The notes: generated by a model from the letters alone, not told the origin. Shown: positions 1 through 10,441, numbered from the stretch's first letter. The stretch: 64,000 nucleotides of DNA from Marinilabiliaceae bacterium ANBcel2 (GCA_029688995.1 JARULA010000009.1:16991-80990), one strand, 5' to 3'. A program made the numbers and translations.

Positions 1-807
1 TATGAAGTGCATAGAAGAGAGCAGATGGCTTTAAGTGTTGAGTCTGAAGTTCGCACCGGCTTTTCAATTAAATCCTCTGGTAAATGGATGCGTATGCACT
101 CACCTCCTTTTTTTCCATATACTTCTGATGGTAATTTTATAGATAGTTTTGATGCAGCAGAACTTGGTTTAAATTTACGTTGGTCCTGGAGAGAACGCTA
201 TATGGATTATGGATATAGGAGAGTTTATATGGGATCTCCCGACCCCATTATTAACCTTACTTTAACAGGCGGCACCTCATCTGTTGATGATAACAGAAAA
301 GAGTACTTCAATATTCATTCCAGTTTAAAACACTACTTTTTTATTGGGCAAACCAGACTTGATTATGCAGTTGAAAGTGGAGCTATATTTGGAACCGCTC
401 CTTATCCATTATTAAATTTGGCACGAGCCAATACCACCTATGGTTCTATGCGTTATAATTTTAATATGATAAATCAGCTGGAGTTTGTTCACGATAGATA
501 CTTACAAACATATCTTGAATACCGGCTTAATGGATTTTTGTTTAAGCGTACTCCTTTACTTCGCCAAACCGGTCTGCGTGAAGTTGTAAGTGCAAAAATG
601 ATGATAGGAGACATTAGTGACCGGCATAGCTATTTTTTAAACTATCCTTTAGAGTTGAAGAGCTATAACAGTGAACCTTATGTTGAGGTTGGATTTGGAG
701 TGGAAAATGTTTTGAGGTTTTTTCGCTTCGATGGTATATGGCGAGTTACAAGATCAGATGAGGCTCCCAGGTTTGGTTTGAGGGCACGAATGGAGATTAG
801 GATTTGA
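1..807 (+). CDS. DUF5686-type outer-membrane protein, C-terminal part (5' end outside window)
   Basis: The frame is open from base 1 (codons Y-E-V-H-R-R...), so this is the 3' part of a longer gene cut by the window edge. The 268 visible residues are rich in alternating aromatic and polar beta-strand patterns. They carry the signatures I associate with the C-terminal barrel of the Bacteroidota DUF5686 / carboxypeptidase-like regulatory domain family, such as the stretches around YPLLNLARANTTYG and YNFNMINQLEFVHDRY, and the closing run from PLLRQTGLREV to the terminal strand ending in RMEIRI. Full-length members have about 800 residues, with an N-terminal CarboxypepD_reg-like domain and an outer-membrane barrel of unknown function. 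The next gene starts 151 bp downstream after a candidate promoter, so it is probably not in the same operon. Family call is fairly secure; function is unknown. Confidence 0.75.
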   Translation, partial: YEVHRREQMALSVESEVRTGFSIKSSGKWMRMHSPPFFPYTSDGNFIDSFDAAELGLNLRWSWRERYMDYGYRRVYMGSPDPIINLTLTGGTSSVDDNRKEYFNIHSSLKHYFFIGQTRLDYAVESGAIFGTAPYPLLNLARANTTYGSMRYNFNMINQLEFVHDRYLQTYLEYRLNGFLFKRTPLLRQTGLREVVSAKMMIGDISDRHSYFLNYPLELKSYNSEPYVEVGFGVENVLRFFRFDGIWRVTRSDEAPRFGLRARMEIRI

Positions 808-909
808 TCTCATAGAGAGACAAAATCGTCTTAACATATAATTTTGACTGCTCAGTATCATATTTTTTTACTTCCGCTAATCAATTCTTTACATAGCTTT
901 TTATCATTT

Positions 910-917
910 TATTTTTG
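910..917 (+). promoter_or_regulatory. Candidate -7 element of the RND operon promoter
   Basis: TATTTTTG matches the Bacteroidota -7 consensus TAnnTTTG and lies 42 bases before the adaptor ATG. No convincing TTG -33 element is visible at the usual 19-21-base spacing, so support is modest. Confidence 0.3.
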
Positions 918-958
918 CATTAAAATTATAGGGTTTAACTAATTAAAGTTATGTAGAG

Positions 959-1990
959 ATGAAAGTTGTAATTTTTCTTTCGGCAGTAGTAGGTTTGCTG
1001 CTGCTAAATTATGGATGTGGACAAACTGACAAGGAGAGTGTTTCACCACGAAATGTTAAAGTAGTTTCTCCGCATAGTGCCGGAACAACTATTACCAGAG
1101 AGTTTAACGGTGTAGTAGAGGAATCTCGCAATGCCAATCTCTCTTTTCGTGTGGGAGGGCCGTTGGTAGGTGTTTTTGCTGAAGAGGGCGATTTTGTGAG
1201 AGAAGGAGAATTATTGGCATCAATTGATCCACGTGACTATCAGGTTCAGTTACAAGCAGCCAAAGCACAGTATCACCAGGCAAAGGCCGAGTATGAAAGA
1301 TTTAAAGAGCTTTATAAACAAGATAAGTTGCCGGTAAATACATTTGAAAAATTGGAAACTGCATTTACAGCTGCTAAAAGTAGTTATGAAAATGCACAAA
1401 ATGCATTGGCCGATACACGTTTAAAAGCACCATTTTCAGGAACAGTATTTCAAAAAAACATTAGTAACCATGAGACAATTGCTGCAGGTATTGTGGTTTA
1501 TACAATTATTGATATAGAGGATCTTGAGATTGTATTTGGCGTGCCCGAATCAATAGTTGCAGAAATGGCAAACACAAAAGAGGTTACTGTTGATATTTCA
1601 GGAAAAACTATTGCTGCAAAGGTCAAATCAGTATCTAATAAATCAGGAGAGGACAACTTATTTGAAACCCGTATATCTGTGCAAAATCCCGATTATAATG
1701 AAATTCGTCCGGGAATGAATGCCAAAGTTACTGTTGAAACTCACCGTGAAGCGCTAAAAGCAACCTCATTACCTGTTGAGGCAATTTTTTATAACAATAA
1801 GAAACCCTTTGTTTGGATTTATGATGAAACAACAGGAACCGTTAAATCTCGTTCTGTGCAAATTGGCAGAGTTTTGTCGGGCGGATATATAGAGGTAACA
1901 GATGGAGTTAATAAGAGTGATAAAATAGTATCAGCCGGAGTACACTCATTATATGAAGATCAGCGTGTAGAAAAGGTTAATAAATTATAG
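959..1990 (+). CDS. RND efflux periplasmic adaptor (HlyD/AcrA family) lipoprotein
   Basis: Membrane-fusion subunit that would bridge the inner-membrane RND pump encoded next to an outer-membrane channel. A short hydrophobic signal ends at a candidate lipid-attachment cysteine (C20, context NYGC). Then come a biotinyl-lipoyl half (about residues 55-85, GGPLVGVFAEEGDFVREGELLASID), a helical hairpin (about 85-150, rich in A/Q/K/E), the second lipoyl half (LKAPFSGTVFQKN, about 155-170) and beta-barrel and membrane-proximal domains. Its length (343 aa) is normal. The stop is 5 bases from the ATG of the pump gene, so the two are cotranscribed. The substrate cannot be read from the sequence; such sets usually export drugs, bile salts or other hydrophobic compounds. 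Confidence 0.88.
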   Translation: MKVVIFLSAVVGLLLLNYGCGQTDKESVSPRNVKVVSPHSAGTTITREFNGVVEESRNANLSFRVGGPLVGVFAEEGDFVREGELLASIDPRDYQVQLQAAKAQYHQAKAEYERFKELYKQDKLPVNTFEKLETAFTAAKSSYENAQNALADTRLKAPFSGTVFQKNISNHETIAAGIVVYTIIDIEDLEIVFGVPESIVAEMANTKEVTVDISGKTIAAKVKSVSNKSGEDNLFETRISVQNPDYNEIRPGMNAKVTVETHREALKATSLPVEAIFYNNKKPFVWIYDETTGTVKSRSVQIGRVLSGGYIEVTDGVNKSDKIVSAGVHSLYEDQRVEKVNKL

Positions 1991-1995
1991 TTGTG

Positions 1996-4900
1996 ATGTT
2001 AGATAAAATACTTACTCAACGAGCATTACTAAATGCTTTTTTGGCTATATTAGTTATTGGAGGAGTTTGGTCATTTGCTAATCTTAGCAAACTTGAGGAC
2101 CCTGAAATACCTGTTAAGGCTGCAGTTGTTGTCACCTCTTATCCCGGAGCATCAGCCGAAGAGGTTGACAAGGAGGTGACTGACGTTTTAGAAGAAGCTA
2201 TTCAGGAGCTCCAAGATATTGATAATATTGAATCGGTATCGATGCCGGGCATATCTCAAATTACTATTGATATCGAAGGCTATGTTACCAAAAATGAGCT
2301 TCCTCAAAAGTGGGATCACTTGCGAAGAAAAGTAAATGATGCCACCTCTTCTTTACCGCCCGGAGCAAATACACCTGTAGTAAATGACGATTTTGGTGAT
2401 GTTTACGGCATTTTTATGGCACTTAGTAGTGATGGATACAGTTATAGCGAGTTAGATAATTATGCCGAATTTTTAAAACAGGAACTATTACAGGTAAAAG
2501 GGGTAAAAAGAATCAATATAATAGGGCAAAAAACTGAAACAGTTGATATAATTTTTTCTCCTGAGCAGTTTGCTTCATTAGGAATAAACCCTATGGCTAT
2601 AGTTCAAACTATTAATGATCAGGGTGATGTTGCAGATGCAGGCTCGGTGGTATCGGGTTCCAAGAGAATTAGGTTGGCTCCCGGAAATAAATTTCAAAGT
2701 GTAGAAGAGATTGAAAATCTTAATATTCAGGGAGTAGCAGGAAATAATTTCAGACTGGGAGATATAGCTACAATAGAAAGATCATTTTTAACCCCAGCCC
2801 ATACAGGTTTTAGCTATAACAACAGGGAGAGTTTGGGATTAGCTATATCTATGCAAACAGGTGATAACATTATTAAGCTTGGGGAACGAATTGATAAAGA
2901 GCTTGCCGATTTAATCCTGGATATTCCTGTTGGAATTGAAGTTCATACAGTTTTTGATCAGGCTTCTCAAGTGCAATCTGCCATTAGAGAGTTTACTGTT
3001 AATCTTGCCACATCGGTATTAATAGTAATTGTTGTATTACTCTTATCGATGGGTTTTAGAGCGGGATTACTTATTTCCAGCAGTCTGGTTTTCACCATCC
3101 TGGGGACCTTTATTTTTATGGGCTTTTTTAATATGACTCTTGATAAGGTATCCCTTGCAGCTATTGTAATTGCTATGGGAATGTTAGTTGATAATGCAAT
3201 AGTTGTTGCAGATGGAATATTAGCCGACTTATCTAAGGGCGTCTCCCGAAAAGAGGCTTTTGTTAAAGCAGCTAAGCAAAACTCTTTTCCTCTAATAGGA
3301 GCCACTTTTATTGCAATACTAGCATTTATGCCTTTGGCATTTAACACAACATCTGCAGGAGAGTTTTTAAAACCACTCTTTTATGTGTTAACCATATCGT
3401 TAAGTCTCAGCTGGTTATTAGCTATGGTTCAGGTACCTTTTATGGCTTCTCTGTTTTATAAAAACGGATATAAAAACGGCAACAATAAAAAGAGTGATAC
3501 AACTAAACAATCCAATAATGTAAATAGTGGAGCTCTTTATCGCTACTTTGGAGGAATAATACGTTTTGCACTATTACATAAAACGATGTTTACGCTCTCT
3601 ACTTTGATTATACTACTTCTTTCTTTTTTGGCTTATGACTGGGTTAATAAAGATTTTTTCCCTCAGGAGGAGTATGACCAGTTTATGTTAGAGTACCGAC
3701 TTCCACAAGGGGCTGATATTTATCAGGTAGAAAACGATCTATATGAAATGACTAATGAGCTTTTGCAATGGGATGAGATCGATTTTGTTGCAAGTTCCAT
3801 AGGACGCTCTCCTGTTCGATATACTCTATCTCGGCCAATGAACAGTTACAATCCAAGGTATGGAGAGTTAATTATAGGCTTAAAAGATGCAGGCGATATT
3901 TTTGATGTTATAGAACAAGCTGAAACGTATTTTTCTGATAAATATATAGATGCCGATATTCGATGTCGCCAGTATAGCCCTATTGGAGGAGATTATAAAA
4001 TACAGGCAATGTTTACGGGCCCCGATTCAGATGTTTTAAACAGTTTGGCCTTAGAGGCAAAACAGATAATGCATCAAGAGCCCGGAGCTATATTTGTTAA
4101 TGACGATTGGGGTAATCGCACCAAGGTTTTAGCACCTGTTTACTCACCTGTAAAAGGGCAGCGTCTTAATATTACACGCAGCGCAATGGCCAACTCTTTA
4201 GCTATGTCATCTAATGGAATGCCTGTGGGACTCTATTTTGAAGATAATAATCGCATACCTATTGTTATGAAGATAGATACCAATATTTCTGATAAACCCG
4301 ATCAAATAGAGTCAATTCCTGTTTGGGGGCGTCAATCACGAAATAGTGTGCCATTGGGACAAATTGTTGATGAAGTTACCATAGAGAGTGAATCCTATGT
4401 TATTAACCGTTATGATGGTCAGCGTGCCATTAAAGTACAATGTGATCCCGCTCGTGATTTAACAGCACCTGAAGTGATGGATCGTATTCGTGCTGATATT
4501 GAAAACATCTCAATGCCTCGTGGATACAAAATGGAGTGGCATGGAGAGTATAAATCCAGTAACAGAGCTAATCAGGCATTATTGGAGAATCTGCCTTTAG
4601 CTTTACTGCTTATGGTTATTATAGTTATCGCTCTCTTTAATAACTTTAAACAACCTGTTATAATTTTTCTGATTTTTCCATTAGCCTTTATAGGTATAAT
4701 AGCCGGATTTTTACTGACTCGTTTAAATTTTGGTTATTTGGCTATAACAGGAGGATTGGGCTTAATTGGTATGATGATTAAAAATACCGTAGTACTACTC
4801 GATCAGGTTAATATTGAAATTAAGTCGGGCAAAGTACCGCTTATAGGACTTATTCGTGCTGCAATATCCAGAGTACGACCAGTTAGTATGGCAGCATTAA

Positions 4901-5082
4901 CAACAATTTTAGGGATGTTTCCATTAGTATTTGATGACATTTTTCAGTCTATGGCTATCGCAATAATGTTTGGATTACTGGTAGGAACATTAATAACACT
5001 ATTGGTTGTACCGGTTTTATATGCACTATTTTATAAAGTGGATACAAAAAAGCTTAGGCTGATCGGTAAATCTAAAAAATAA
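1996..5082 (+). CDS. RND efflux pump, inner-membrane permease (AcrB-like)
   Basis: About 1028-residue proton-driven exporter with the standard RND plan: TM1 (about 10-30), a large porter/docking loop, TM2-7 (about 335-490), a second porter loop and TM8-12 (about 860-1020). The proton-relay segment in TM4 reads GMLVDNAIVVADG. It keeps the first Asp but has Asn in place of the second Asp of AcrB-type pumps, a variant that is common in non-proteobacterial RND pumps. The TM10 lysine is present in GMMIKNTVVLLD. An in-frame GTG lies just before the ATG at 1996; I prefer the ATG because it gives the usual MLDKIL-type N-terminus. It sits between adaptor and TolC-like channel, a complete tripartite efflux operon. 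Substrate unknown. Confidence 0.9.
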   Translation: MLDKILTQRALLNAFLAILVIGGVWSFANLSKLEDPEIPVKAAVVVTSYPGASAEEVDKEVTDVLEEAIQELQDIDNIESVSMPGISQITIDIEGYVTKNELPQKWDHLRRKVNDATSSLPPGANTPVVNDDFGDVYGIFMALSSDGYSYSELDNYAEFLKQELLQVKGVKRINIIGQKTETVDIIFSPEQFASLGINPMAIVQTINDQGDVADAGSVVSGSKRIRLAPGNKFQSVEEIENLNIQGVAGNNFRLGDIATIERSFLTPAHTGFSYNNRESLGLAISMQTGDNIIKLGERIDKELADLILDIPVGIEVHTVFDQASQVQSAIREFTVNLATSVLIVIVVLLLSMGFRAGLLISSSLVFTILGTFIFMGFFNMTLDKVSLAAIVIAMGMLVDNAIVVADGILADLSKGVSRKEAFVKAAKQNSFPLIGATFIAILAFMPLAFNTTSAGEFLKPLFYVLTISLSLSWLLAMVQVPFMASLFYKNGYKNGNNKKSDTTKQSNNVNSGALYRYFGGIIRFALLHKTMFTLSTLIILLLSFLAYDWVNKDFFPQEEYDQFMLEYRLPQGADIYQVENDLYEMTNELLQWDEIDFVASSIGRSPVRYTLSRPMNSYNPRYGELIIGLKDAGDIFDVIEQAETYFSDKYIDADIRCRQYSPIGGDYKIQAMFTGPDSDVLNSLALEAKQIMHQEPGAIFVNDDWGNRTKVLAPVYSPVKGQRLNITRSAMANSLAMSSNGMPVGLYFEDNNRIPIVMKIDTNISDKPDQIESIPVWGRQSRNSVPLGQIVDEVTIESESYVINRYDGQRAIKVQCDPARDLTAPEVMDRIRADIENISMPRGYKMEWHGEYKSSNRANQALLENLPLALLLMVIIVIALFNNFKQPVIIFLIFPLAFIGIIAGFLLTRLNFGYLAITGGLGLIGMMIKNTVVLLDQVNIEIKSGKVPLIGLIRAAISRVRPVSMAALTTILGMFPLVFDDIFQSMAIAIMFGLLVGTLITLLVVPVLYALFYKVDTKKLRLIGKSKK

Positions 5083-5095
5083 AAAAGTTATAAAA

Positions 5096-6448
5096 ATGAA
5101 ATTTATTAAATATATCATAGTTGCTTTAATATTGCTTACTTCATCTATAGGAACAGTTTCCCAGGTTTCTGTAACAATAGATGAGTGTCGCCGGGATGCA
5201 TTAGATTATAATAAATCTCTTGATTTATCGCGCATGGATGAAGATTATGCAAAAGCTGCTGTAAAAGCTGCACGTACCGCTTATTTTCCTAAAATAGATG
5301 GTTCGGGTTCGGCTCTTTATATGCCCGATTTTGATGGCGTTGCTATGCCGGGATTTACTTTACCAACAACAGAAGAAGCTATGGCAGGTCATTTTGCAGG
5401 AACCAGCGGAGTAGATTTTCCTGGTTATGATTTAGGTATGGACGATCTACAGGTGTATATGGCAGGAGTAACAGCCGAGCAGGTTGTATATGCCGGCGGA
5501 CAGGTTCGCAGGGGTAATGAGATGGCACAACGAGGGGCCGATATAGCAAGAGAAGCACTCAACCTAACCCGCTCCGAAGTTAAACATGCGGTTGATAAAG
5601 CTTTTTGGAGTCTTTATCTGGTTCAGCAACAAGTTGAAGTAACCGAAAGTCATGTTGATGCATTAACAACATTAGAAGATCAACTTAAAACACAATATCA
5701 TCTGGGGATTATTCCGCGAAGTGAAAAACTTAAAGTATCAGTTAAACGTACCGAAGCCGATTTACAATTGGTTGAAATTAAAAATATGCTTAATATTACA
5801 TCGATGAATTTGGCACGTTTAACCGGTCGTTCATTAAATGAACCATTAAGAGCTTCAGTTTCAAATGATGAGGTAACCGAAAGTTATGAGGAAGTTGATT
5901 TTTCTTCAGATTTCTCTTACCGTTCCGAATTAGAAATTTTAAGTCAGAAAAAAGAGATTGCACGTTTAGAGCGGCAGTCTGTATTGGGAGAGTATTTGCC
6001 ACAGATTGGAGTTAATGTAGGTTATCGTTATATACATGTTCCCGATTTAACATCCGGTGACTGGAATATAACTATTGGAGCAGGGGTGTCAATTCCTATT
6101 TTTCACTGGCGAGAGAAAAAGCATAGAACCGATATGGCACGTATATCCGAAAAACAGGCAGCGATAAAATTAAGTGATACCGAAGATCAAATAGCTCTTG
6201 AGGTTGAGCAAAGCAGGCAAAGTTTGGATGCCGGATTTGACAGGGTTGAGGTTGCTAAGTTAAATCTTGAGCAAGCAAAAGAGACATATTCCGAAGTTGA
6301 GATCAGTTATGATGCAGGCCTGAATAACATAACCGACCTGCTTAATGCACAGGTTGGTCTTCAAAGAGCATCTGCAATGCTGGTTGAAGCCCGTGCAAAT
6401 TTAGAGATATTAAAATCAGCCTATTTAAAGGCTTTAGGAACTCTCTAA
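5096..6448 (+). CDS. TolC-family outer-membrane efflux channel
   Basis: Outer-membrane factor of the tripartite RND system. It has an N-terminal signal peptide (about residues 1-22, ending near TVSQ), then the duplicated helical-hairpin and beta-strand plan of TolC proteins. Long heptad-rich segments lie around residues 120-260 and 340-450, with the typical C-terminal signature YDAGLNNITDLLNAQ (about residues 403-417). Its length of 450 aa is normal for the family. It starts 13 bases after the pump stop and would be the third cistron. The following barrel gene begins 26 bases later and could be a fourth. Confidence 0.88.
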   Translation: MKFIKYIIVALILLTSSIGTVSQVSVTIDECRRDALDYNKSLDLSRMDEDYAKAAVKAARTAYFPKIDGSGSALYMPDFDGVAMPGFTLPTTEEAMAGHFAGTSGVDFPGYDLGMDDLQVYMAGVTAEQVVYAGGQVRRGNEMAQRGADIAREALNLTRSEVKHAVDKAFWSLYLVQQQVEVTESHVDALTTLEDQLKTQYHLGIIPRSEKLKVSVKRTEADLQLVEIKNMLNITSMNLARLTGRSLNEPLRASVSNDEVTESYEEVDFSSDFSYRSELEILSQKKEIARLERQSVLGEYLPQIGVNVGYRYIHVPDLTSGDWNITIGAGVSIPIFHWREKKHRTDMARISEKQAAIKLSDTEDQIALEVEQSRQSLDAGFDRVEVAKLNLEQAKETYSEVEISYDAGLNNITDLLNAQVGLQRASAMLVEARANLEILKSAYLKALGTL

Positions 6449-6474
6449 AATATTTAGTTAAGTAATAGACAATA

Positions 6475-7347
6475 ATGATTAAGTGTAGAGCTGTTCTTTT
6501 TTTATTTTTTTTATTAAAAAGTAGTTTTAGTTTATATTCACAAACATCAATTAGTGAAGCCTTTTCAGCCAGATCCTCACTGATGCCTAACAGGGCGGAA
6601 GTGGGGATTTACAAAATGGCTATATCTGTGCCCGTTACATATAAAACATTGGGCAACGAGAATGGAGCTCTATTGCTTAATAGCGGATACTCTTTAACCA
6701 GTTTTCATTATAATAGCGTATCTCAAGATGTTGAAGCAGACAATCAATATCATAATCTTTTCTTCAACTTCACCTATTTTAAGTCAGTTAATGAAGATAG
6801 GTACTATACTGCAATGCTTATTCCTACTGTTGAGTCAGATTTTCGGCAAAGCATAAACAGAAAAAACTTAGGATTAACCGCAATTGTTACTTACTCAATT
6901 CAAAATAGCAGTAAAAAGAGTGTTACCTCATTGGGTCTGGCTTATAATGTTCATCTTGGATTAAACTATCCGTTTCCCGTAATACTTTATAGCAGAAATC
7001 TTAATAATTGGTCTTATACGTTAGGGTTTCAAAATGAACTTAAATACACATTTAATGATACAGGTTCACTGGCATTTTATCTAAAACCCGACGGCTTTCG
7101 CGGATATTCAGGAAGAGTTGATATGGAGAGATTCTCCAGTCATGTAAGAATACAACATCAATCACTTTTATCAGGCTTTAACTATCAAAGGGGTATAAAT
7201 GAGATGTTTACTCTTACCTTTGAGGCTGCATACACACTCTATAACTCTTTAGAAGTACAGGATTACAACAACAATACTATTTTTGACTTTGGTATTGACA
7301 AAAATTTATACTTTGGTTTAGGTATTAATTTAAAAAGCCCTTTTTAA
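6475..7347 (+). CDS. Outer-membrane beta-barrel protein of unknown function (DUF6268-like)
   Basis: 290 aa with an N-terminal signal peptide (hydrophobic run about residues 6-20, cleavage near LYSQTS), followed by alternating beta-strand segments ending in a strand with a terminal Phe (NLKSPF), the usual last-strand signature of outer-membrane proteins. The overall look resembles the small Bacteroidota barrel family DUF6268, but I hold that name loosely. It follows the efflux channel gene by 26 bases in the same direction, so it may be cotranscribed. No enzymatic motif is visible. It could be an accessory porin or a phenotype-neutral passenger of the efflux operon. Confidence 0.6.
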   Translation: MIKCRAVLFLFFLLKSSFSLYSQTSISEAFSARSSLMPNRAEVGIYKMAISVPVTYKTLGNENGALLLNSGYSLTSFHYNSVSQDVEADNQYHNLFFNFTYFKSVNEDRYYTAMLIPTVESDFRQSINRKNLGLTAIVTYSIQNSSKKSVTSLGLAYNVHLGLNYPFPVILYSRNLNNWSYTLGFQNELKYTFNDTGSLAFYLKPDGFRGYSGRVDMERFSSHVRIQHQSLLSGFNYQRGINEMFTLTFEAAYTLYNSLEVQDYNNNTIFDFGIDKNLYFGLGINLKSPF

Positions 7348-7551
7348 AATTGTGTTAACTTTTTTAATTACGCGGTATATCAAGGTAGGTAAAATTCACC
7401 TTTATTTGCGTTTATATTATATCCCTATTAATGGTTAGATGATTTCACCTCTTTTATCTTTACAATATCTCTTTATTTAACTGATATATAACCGTTAACA
7501 CCTTCTTTTTTCCAATAGTTTATTATGCTGTAAAATACCCTATTGTTGGGA

Positions 7552-7582
7552 TTGCCGGAGAATTTATCTGCAGCTAATTTTG
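7552..7582 (+). promoter_or_regulatory. Bacteroidota-type promoter for the TonB-receptor gene cluster
   Basis: TTG at 7552-7554, a 20-base spacer, then TAATTTTG at 7575-7582. This is an exact fit to the TTG-N19-21-TAnnTTTG promoter of Bacteroidota. It lies 35 bases before the receptor ATG. The rest of the 270-bp gap (7348-7617) is AT-rich and shows nothing else I can name. Confidence 0.6.
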
Positions 7583-7617
7583 TCTTTACAAATTCAGCAC
7601 ATCATAAATGATAATCA

Positions 7618-10386
7618 ATGTTTGTAAAGACAATTAAAATAGAAAGTGTAAATAAAAATCTGTCGGTTTTTATTCTTATGCTTATTATATCAACAACTCT
7701 CTTTGCAAACGAAACATTCACTTTAGAAGGCGAAGTGGTTGATGTAGAAACAGGTGAACCCATACCTTATGTTACAATATACCTTAAAGAAGCAGATGTT
7801 TGGCAATTTACCAATCAATTTGGATTATATACTTTTAAAAATATCGAAAAAGGTAAATATACTATAGTTACTCACTGCTTAGGTTATAATCAACACTCTT
7901 TTAAAATAGATGTTAATAACAACAGCCATAAAACATTAGAACTCTACAAACAAAACCTTGAATTACAAGAAGTTGTAGTTACAGCCACTGAAAAAGCGAG
8001 TCAGCCCGGCACATCAGTTATTAACCAGCAGGCAATGCAGCATATTCAGCCTTCTGGTTTTGGAGATCTGTTAGAGTTACTACCAGGGCATCGTTGGCAA
8101 GATATAAACATGTCACAAGTTAACAGTATTAGTCTGCGACAAGCTGGCAGTGATGAAAACACAACTTTTGGTACGAGCTTTTATGTTGACGGAATGCCTG
8201 TTGGAGTTGATGGCGGATTAGAAGGTGGAATATTACGAAGTGGTGATCTTAAATTGAGTGGCAGGTTAAATGTTGGCAGTGGGGTAGATATGAGAGAAAT
8301 TCCTACCGATGATATAGAAAGTATTGAGGTTATTCGCGGAGTTCCATCAGTAAGGCATGGAAACCTATCAACAGGGGCGGTTGTTATAAACAGAAAGTGG
8401 GGAACAACACCACTTACCGTTAGGGTAAAAAGTGACCTTAAAACCAAATTGGCCTCAATTAACAAAGGTGTTAGGTTGGGTGATAACAGAGGTGTTTTAA
8501 ATGTTGGCACCGAAGTAGTTTCATTTGTAAATGATCCTCGCAATCCCTTAGAATCTTATCTGCGAAATAAAACATCATTAAAATATTCTAATAGTTATAA
8601 TTTTGGTAATAGTTCGCTTCGGTTGAACACCGGTATTGATTACTTAATTACCATTGATGAGGATAAAGAAGATCCCGAGTTGAACTACGGATTAAAAGAT
8701 TATTATCGTTCAAACCTTTCAAAATTAAGTTATAGCTTATCTTCAAGCTATAATAGTGCGGGTAACATCTTAAAATCTTTAACATTTAGTTTTAGAGCCG
8801 ATTATTCAAAAAACAGCTTAAAGCGCGAGCGATTGGTCGCTTTGACCGGACCGGTACCGCAGCCTACATCTATAGAACCGGGTAAACGCGACGGAGAGTA
8901 TTTACCCTCAAGATATAAAGCCCGGTTTGAAAGAGATGATCAGCCCTTTTCTCTATTTTCATCTATTCACTTTTCATTATCAGGAAGAGGGGACCATTTT
9001 CAACATAGATTTAATGGTGGTGCAGATTGGAGATATATTAAAAATTTTGGGAAAGGTGATATTTATGATATAAGTCGTCCAATTTATGCTCCGTCTCGTG
9101 GTCGCCCTTATGATTTCAGTTCGGTTCCCGGTTTACATAACATCTCTTTTTTTGGTGAAGAAGAGTTATCATGGTCAATAGGAAACAGCACTCTTAAAGT
9201 AACACCCGGAGTCAGGGTCTCTATGTTATCAGGATTAAGTGCCGATTATGATATAAAAAATAAAATGTTTACCGATTTTCGTGGCCATATAATTTATTCA
9301 TTTCCTCAATTTAATTTTTTAGGCAATAATATTAAAGTCTCTTTAAATGGTGCCATAGGAGAAATGACACGAATGCCTGCACTATCACACCTTTATCCTC
9401 AGGAAAATTACTATGATATTATAGAGCTAAATTATTATGCACAGGATCCTGAATTGCGAAGATTATATGTTAATACTCAAATCAAAGATATTACTAACTA
9501 TAACCTTCAGCCTGCTAAAAACTTCAAAAAAGAGGTAGGAATTGATATCGAGGTTGGTAAAACCCGATTTCTTGCTACTATATTTAATGAAGAGATGACA
9601 AATGGTATAATGTCGGCAAGTCGTTACATCCCATTTACTTATAAAAGTTATGACCCCTCTTCGGTACCTACCCATGGTTTATCTGCTCCTCCTGATTTGG
9701 ATATGTTTGAATATGAAGAGAGAAGCCGTCTATATTCATACAGTCAATATATTAACGGATCCGATTTGAATAAAAAAGGGGTAGAGTATCAACTGATTTC
9801 TCCACGTATAGAAAGACTTCAAACCCGAATTTCAATTTCAGGCGCCTGGTTTAAAACACGTTATCATATTTCGCAACCCGAATATACCTCAAGATCATTT
9901 ATCTATAAAGGAAAAGAGTATCCATATGTTGGAGTTTTTGAGCGGGGAAGAGATAGCGAGGAGAGAGAATTACATAATACAAACATACAGTTTGATACTC
10001 ATTTACCTAGTCACAGGCTACTCTTTACTATATCAGTACAAAGCACATGGTACGAAAAAAGCAGACGCCTTGTCGACGATGGAACACCAACAGCTTATCT
10101 TGATAATTATGGAAATTACCATAAATACAGCAGTTCCCATCAGGAAGACCCAATGCTCCGATTATTAATGCGATCATACACTTCTTACTATTTTGATACA
10201 AACCGGAGGGCAATAGATGTGGGGGTTAATCTAAAACTTAAAAAAGAGATAGGGGATAATATGAGCTTTTCATTTTTTGTGAATCGCATTATGAATTACC
10301 TGCCCGACTATACAACACCTTCTGGAACCGTGCAATCACGCCGTGCAACACCCTATTTTGGAATGGAATTTACATTATCAATATAA
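7618..10386 (+). CDS. TonB-dependent outer-membrane receptor with CarboxypepD_reg-like domain
   Basis: 922-residue TonB-dependent transporter that would take a bound ligand through the outer membrane using ExbB-ExbD-TonB energy. The parts in order are: signal peptide (residues 1-30, ending LFA), a carboxypeptidase-regulatory-like beta-sandwich (about 33-115, from TLEGEVVDVETGEPIPYVTI), a plug domain (about 122-225, including the segment IESIEVIRGVPSVRHG) and a 22-strand barrel closing with a terminal aromatic-rich strand (TPYFGMEFTLSI). It lacks a SusD partner, which argues against a glycan-uptake Sus pair. The neighbours (surface lipoprotein, ABC transporter, PepSY protein) point instead to a metal, siderophore or haem-like ligand. 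A good promoter precedes it. It begins a run of eight same-strand genes with short gaps. Confidence 0.88.
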   Translation: MFVKTIKIESVNKNLSVFILMLIISTTLFANETFTLEGEVVDVETGEPIPYVTIYLKEADVWQFTNQFGLYTFKNIEKGKYTIVTHCLGYNQHSFKIDVNNNSHKTLELYKQNLELQEVVVTATEKASQPGTSVINQQAMQHIQPSGFGDLLELLPGHRWQDINMSQVNSISLRQAGSDENTTFGTSFYVDGMPVGVDGGLEGGILRSGDLKLSGRLNVGSGVDMREIPTDDIESIEVIRGVPSVRHGNLSTGAVVINRKWGTTPLTVRVKSDLKTKLASINKGVRLGDNRGVLNVGTEVVSFVNDPRNPLESYLRNKTSLKYSNSYNFGNSSLRLNTGIDYLITIDEDKEDPELNYGLKDYYRSNLSKLSYSLSSSYNSAGNILKSLTFSFRADYSKNSLKRERLVALTGPVPQPTSIEPGKRDGEYLPSRYKARFERDDQPFSLFSSIHFSLSGRGDHFQHRFNGGADWRYIKNFGKGDIYDISRPIYAPSRGRPYDFSSVPGLHNISFFGEEELSWSIGNSTLKVTPGVRVSMLSGLSADYDIKNKMFTDFRGHIIYSFPQFNFLGNNIKVSLNGAIGEMTRMPALSHLYPQENYYDIIELNYYAQDPELRRLYVNTQIKDITNYNLQPAKNFKKEVGIDIEVGKTRFLATIFNEEMTNGIMSASRYIPFTYKSYDPSSVPTHGLSAPPDLDMFEYEERSRLYSYSQYINGSDLNKKGVEYQLISPRIERLQTRISISGAWFKTRYHISQPEYTSRSFIYKGKEYPYVGVFERGRDSEERELHNTNIQFDTHLPSHRLLFTISVQSTWYEKSRRLVDDGTPTAYLDNYGNYHKYSSSHQEDPMLRLLMRSYTSYYFDTNRRAIDVGVNLKLKKEIGDNMSFSFFVNRIMNYLPDYTTPSGTVQSRRATPYFGMEFTLSI

Positions 10387-10441
10387 CATAACCCTAAACA
10401 ATAAATAATAAACAATTAAACCATAAATAAAAAGTAGATAT

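Noticed and set aside
1993..1995. GTG start for the first RND pump
   Set aside because: The adjacent ATG at 1996 gives the normal N-terminus; GTG adds only one residue.
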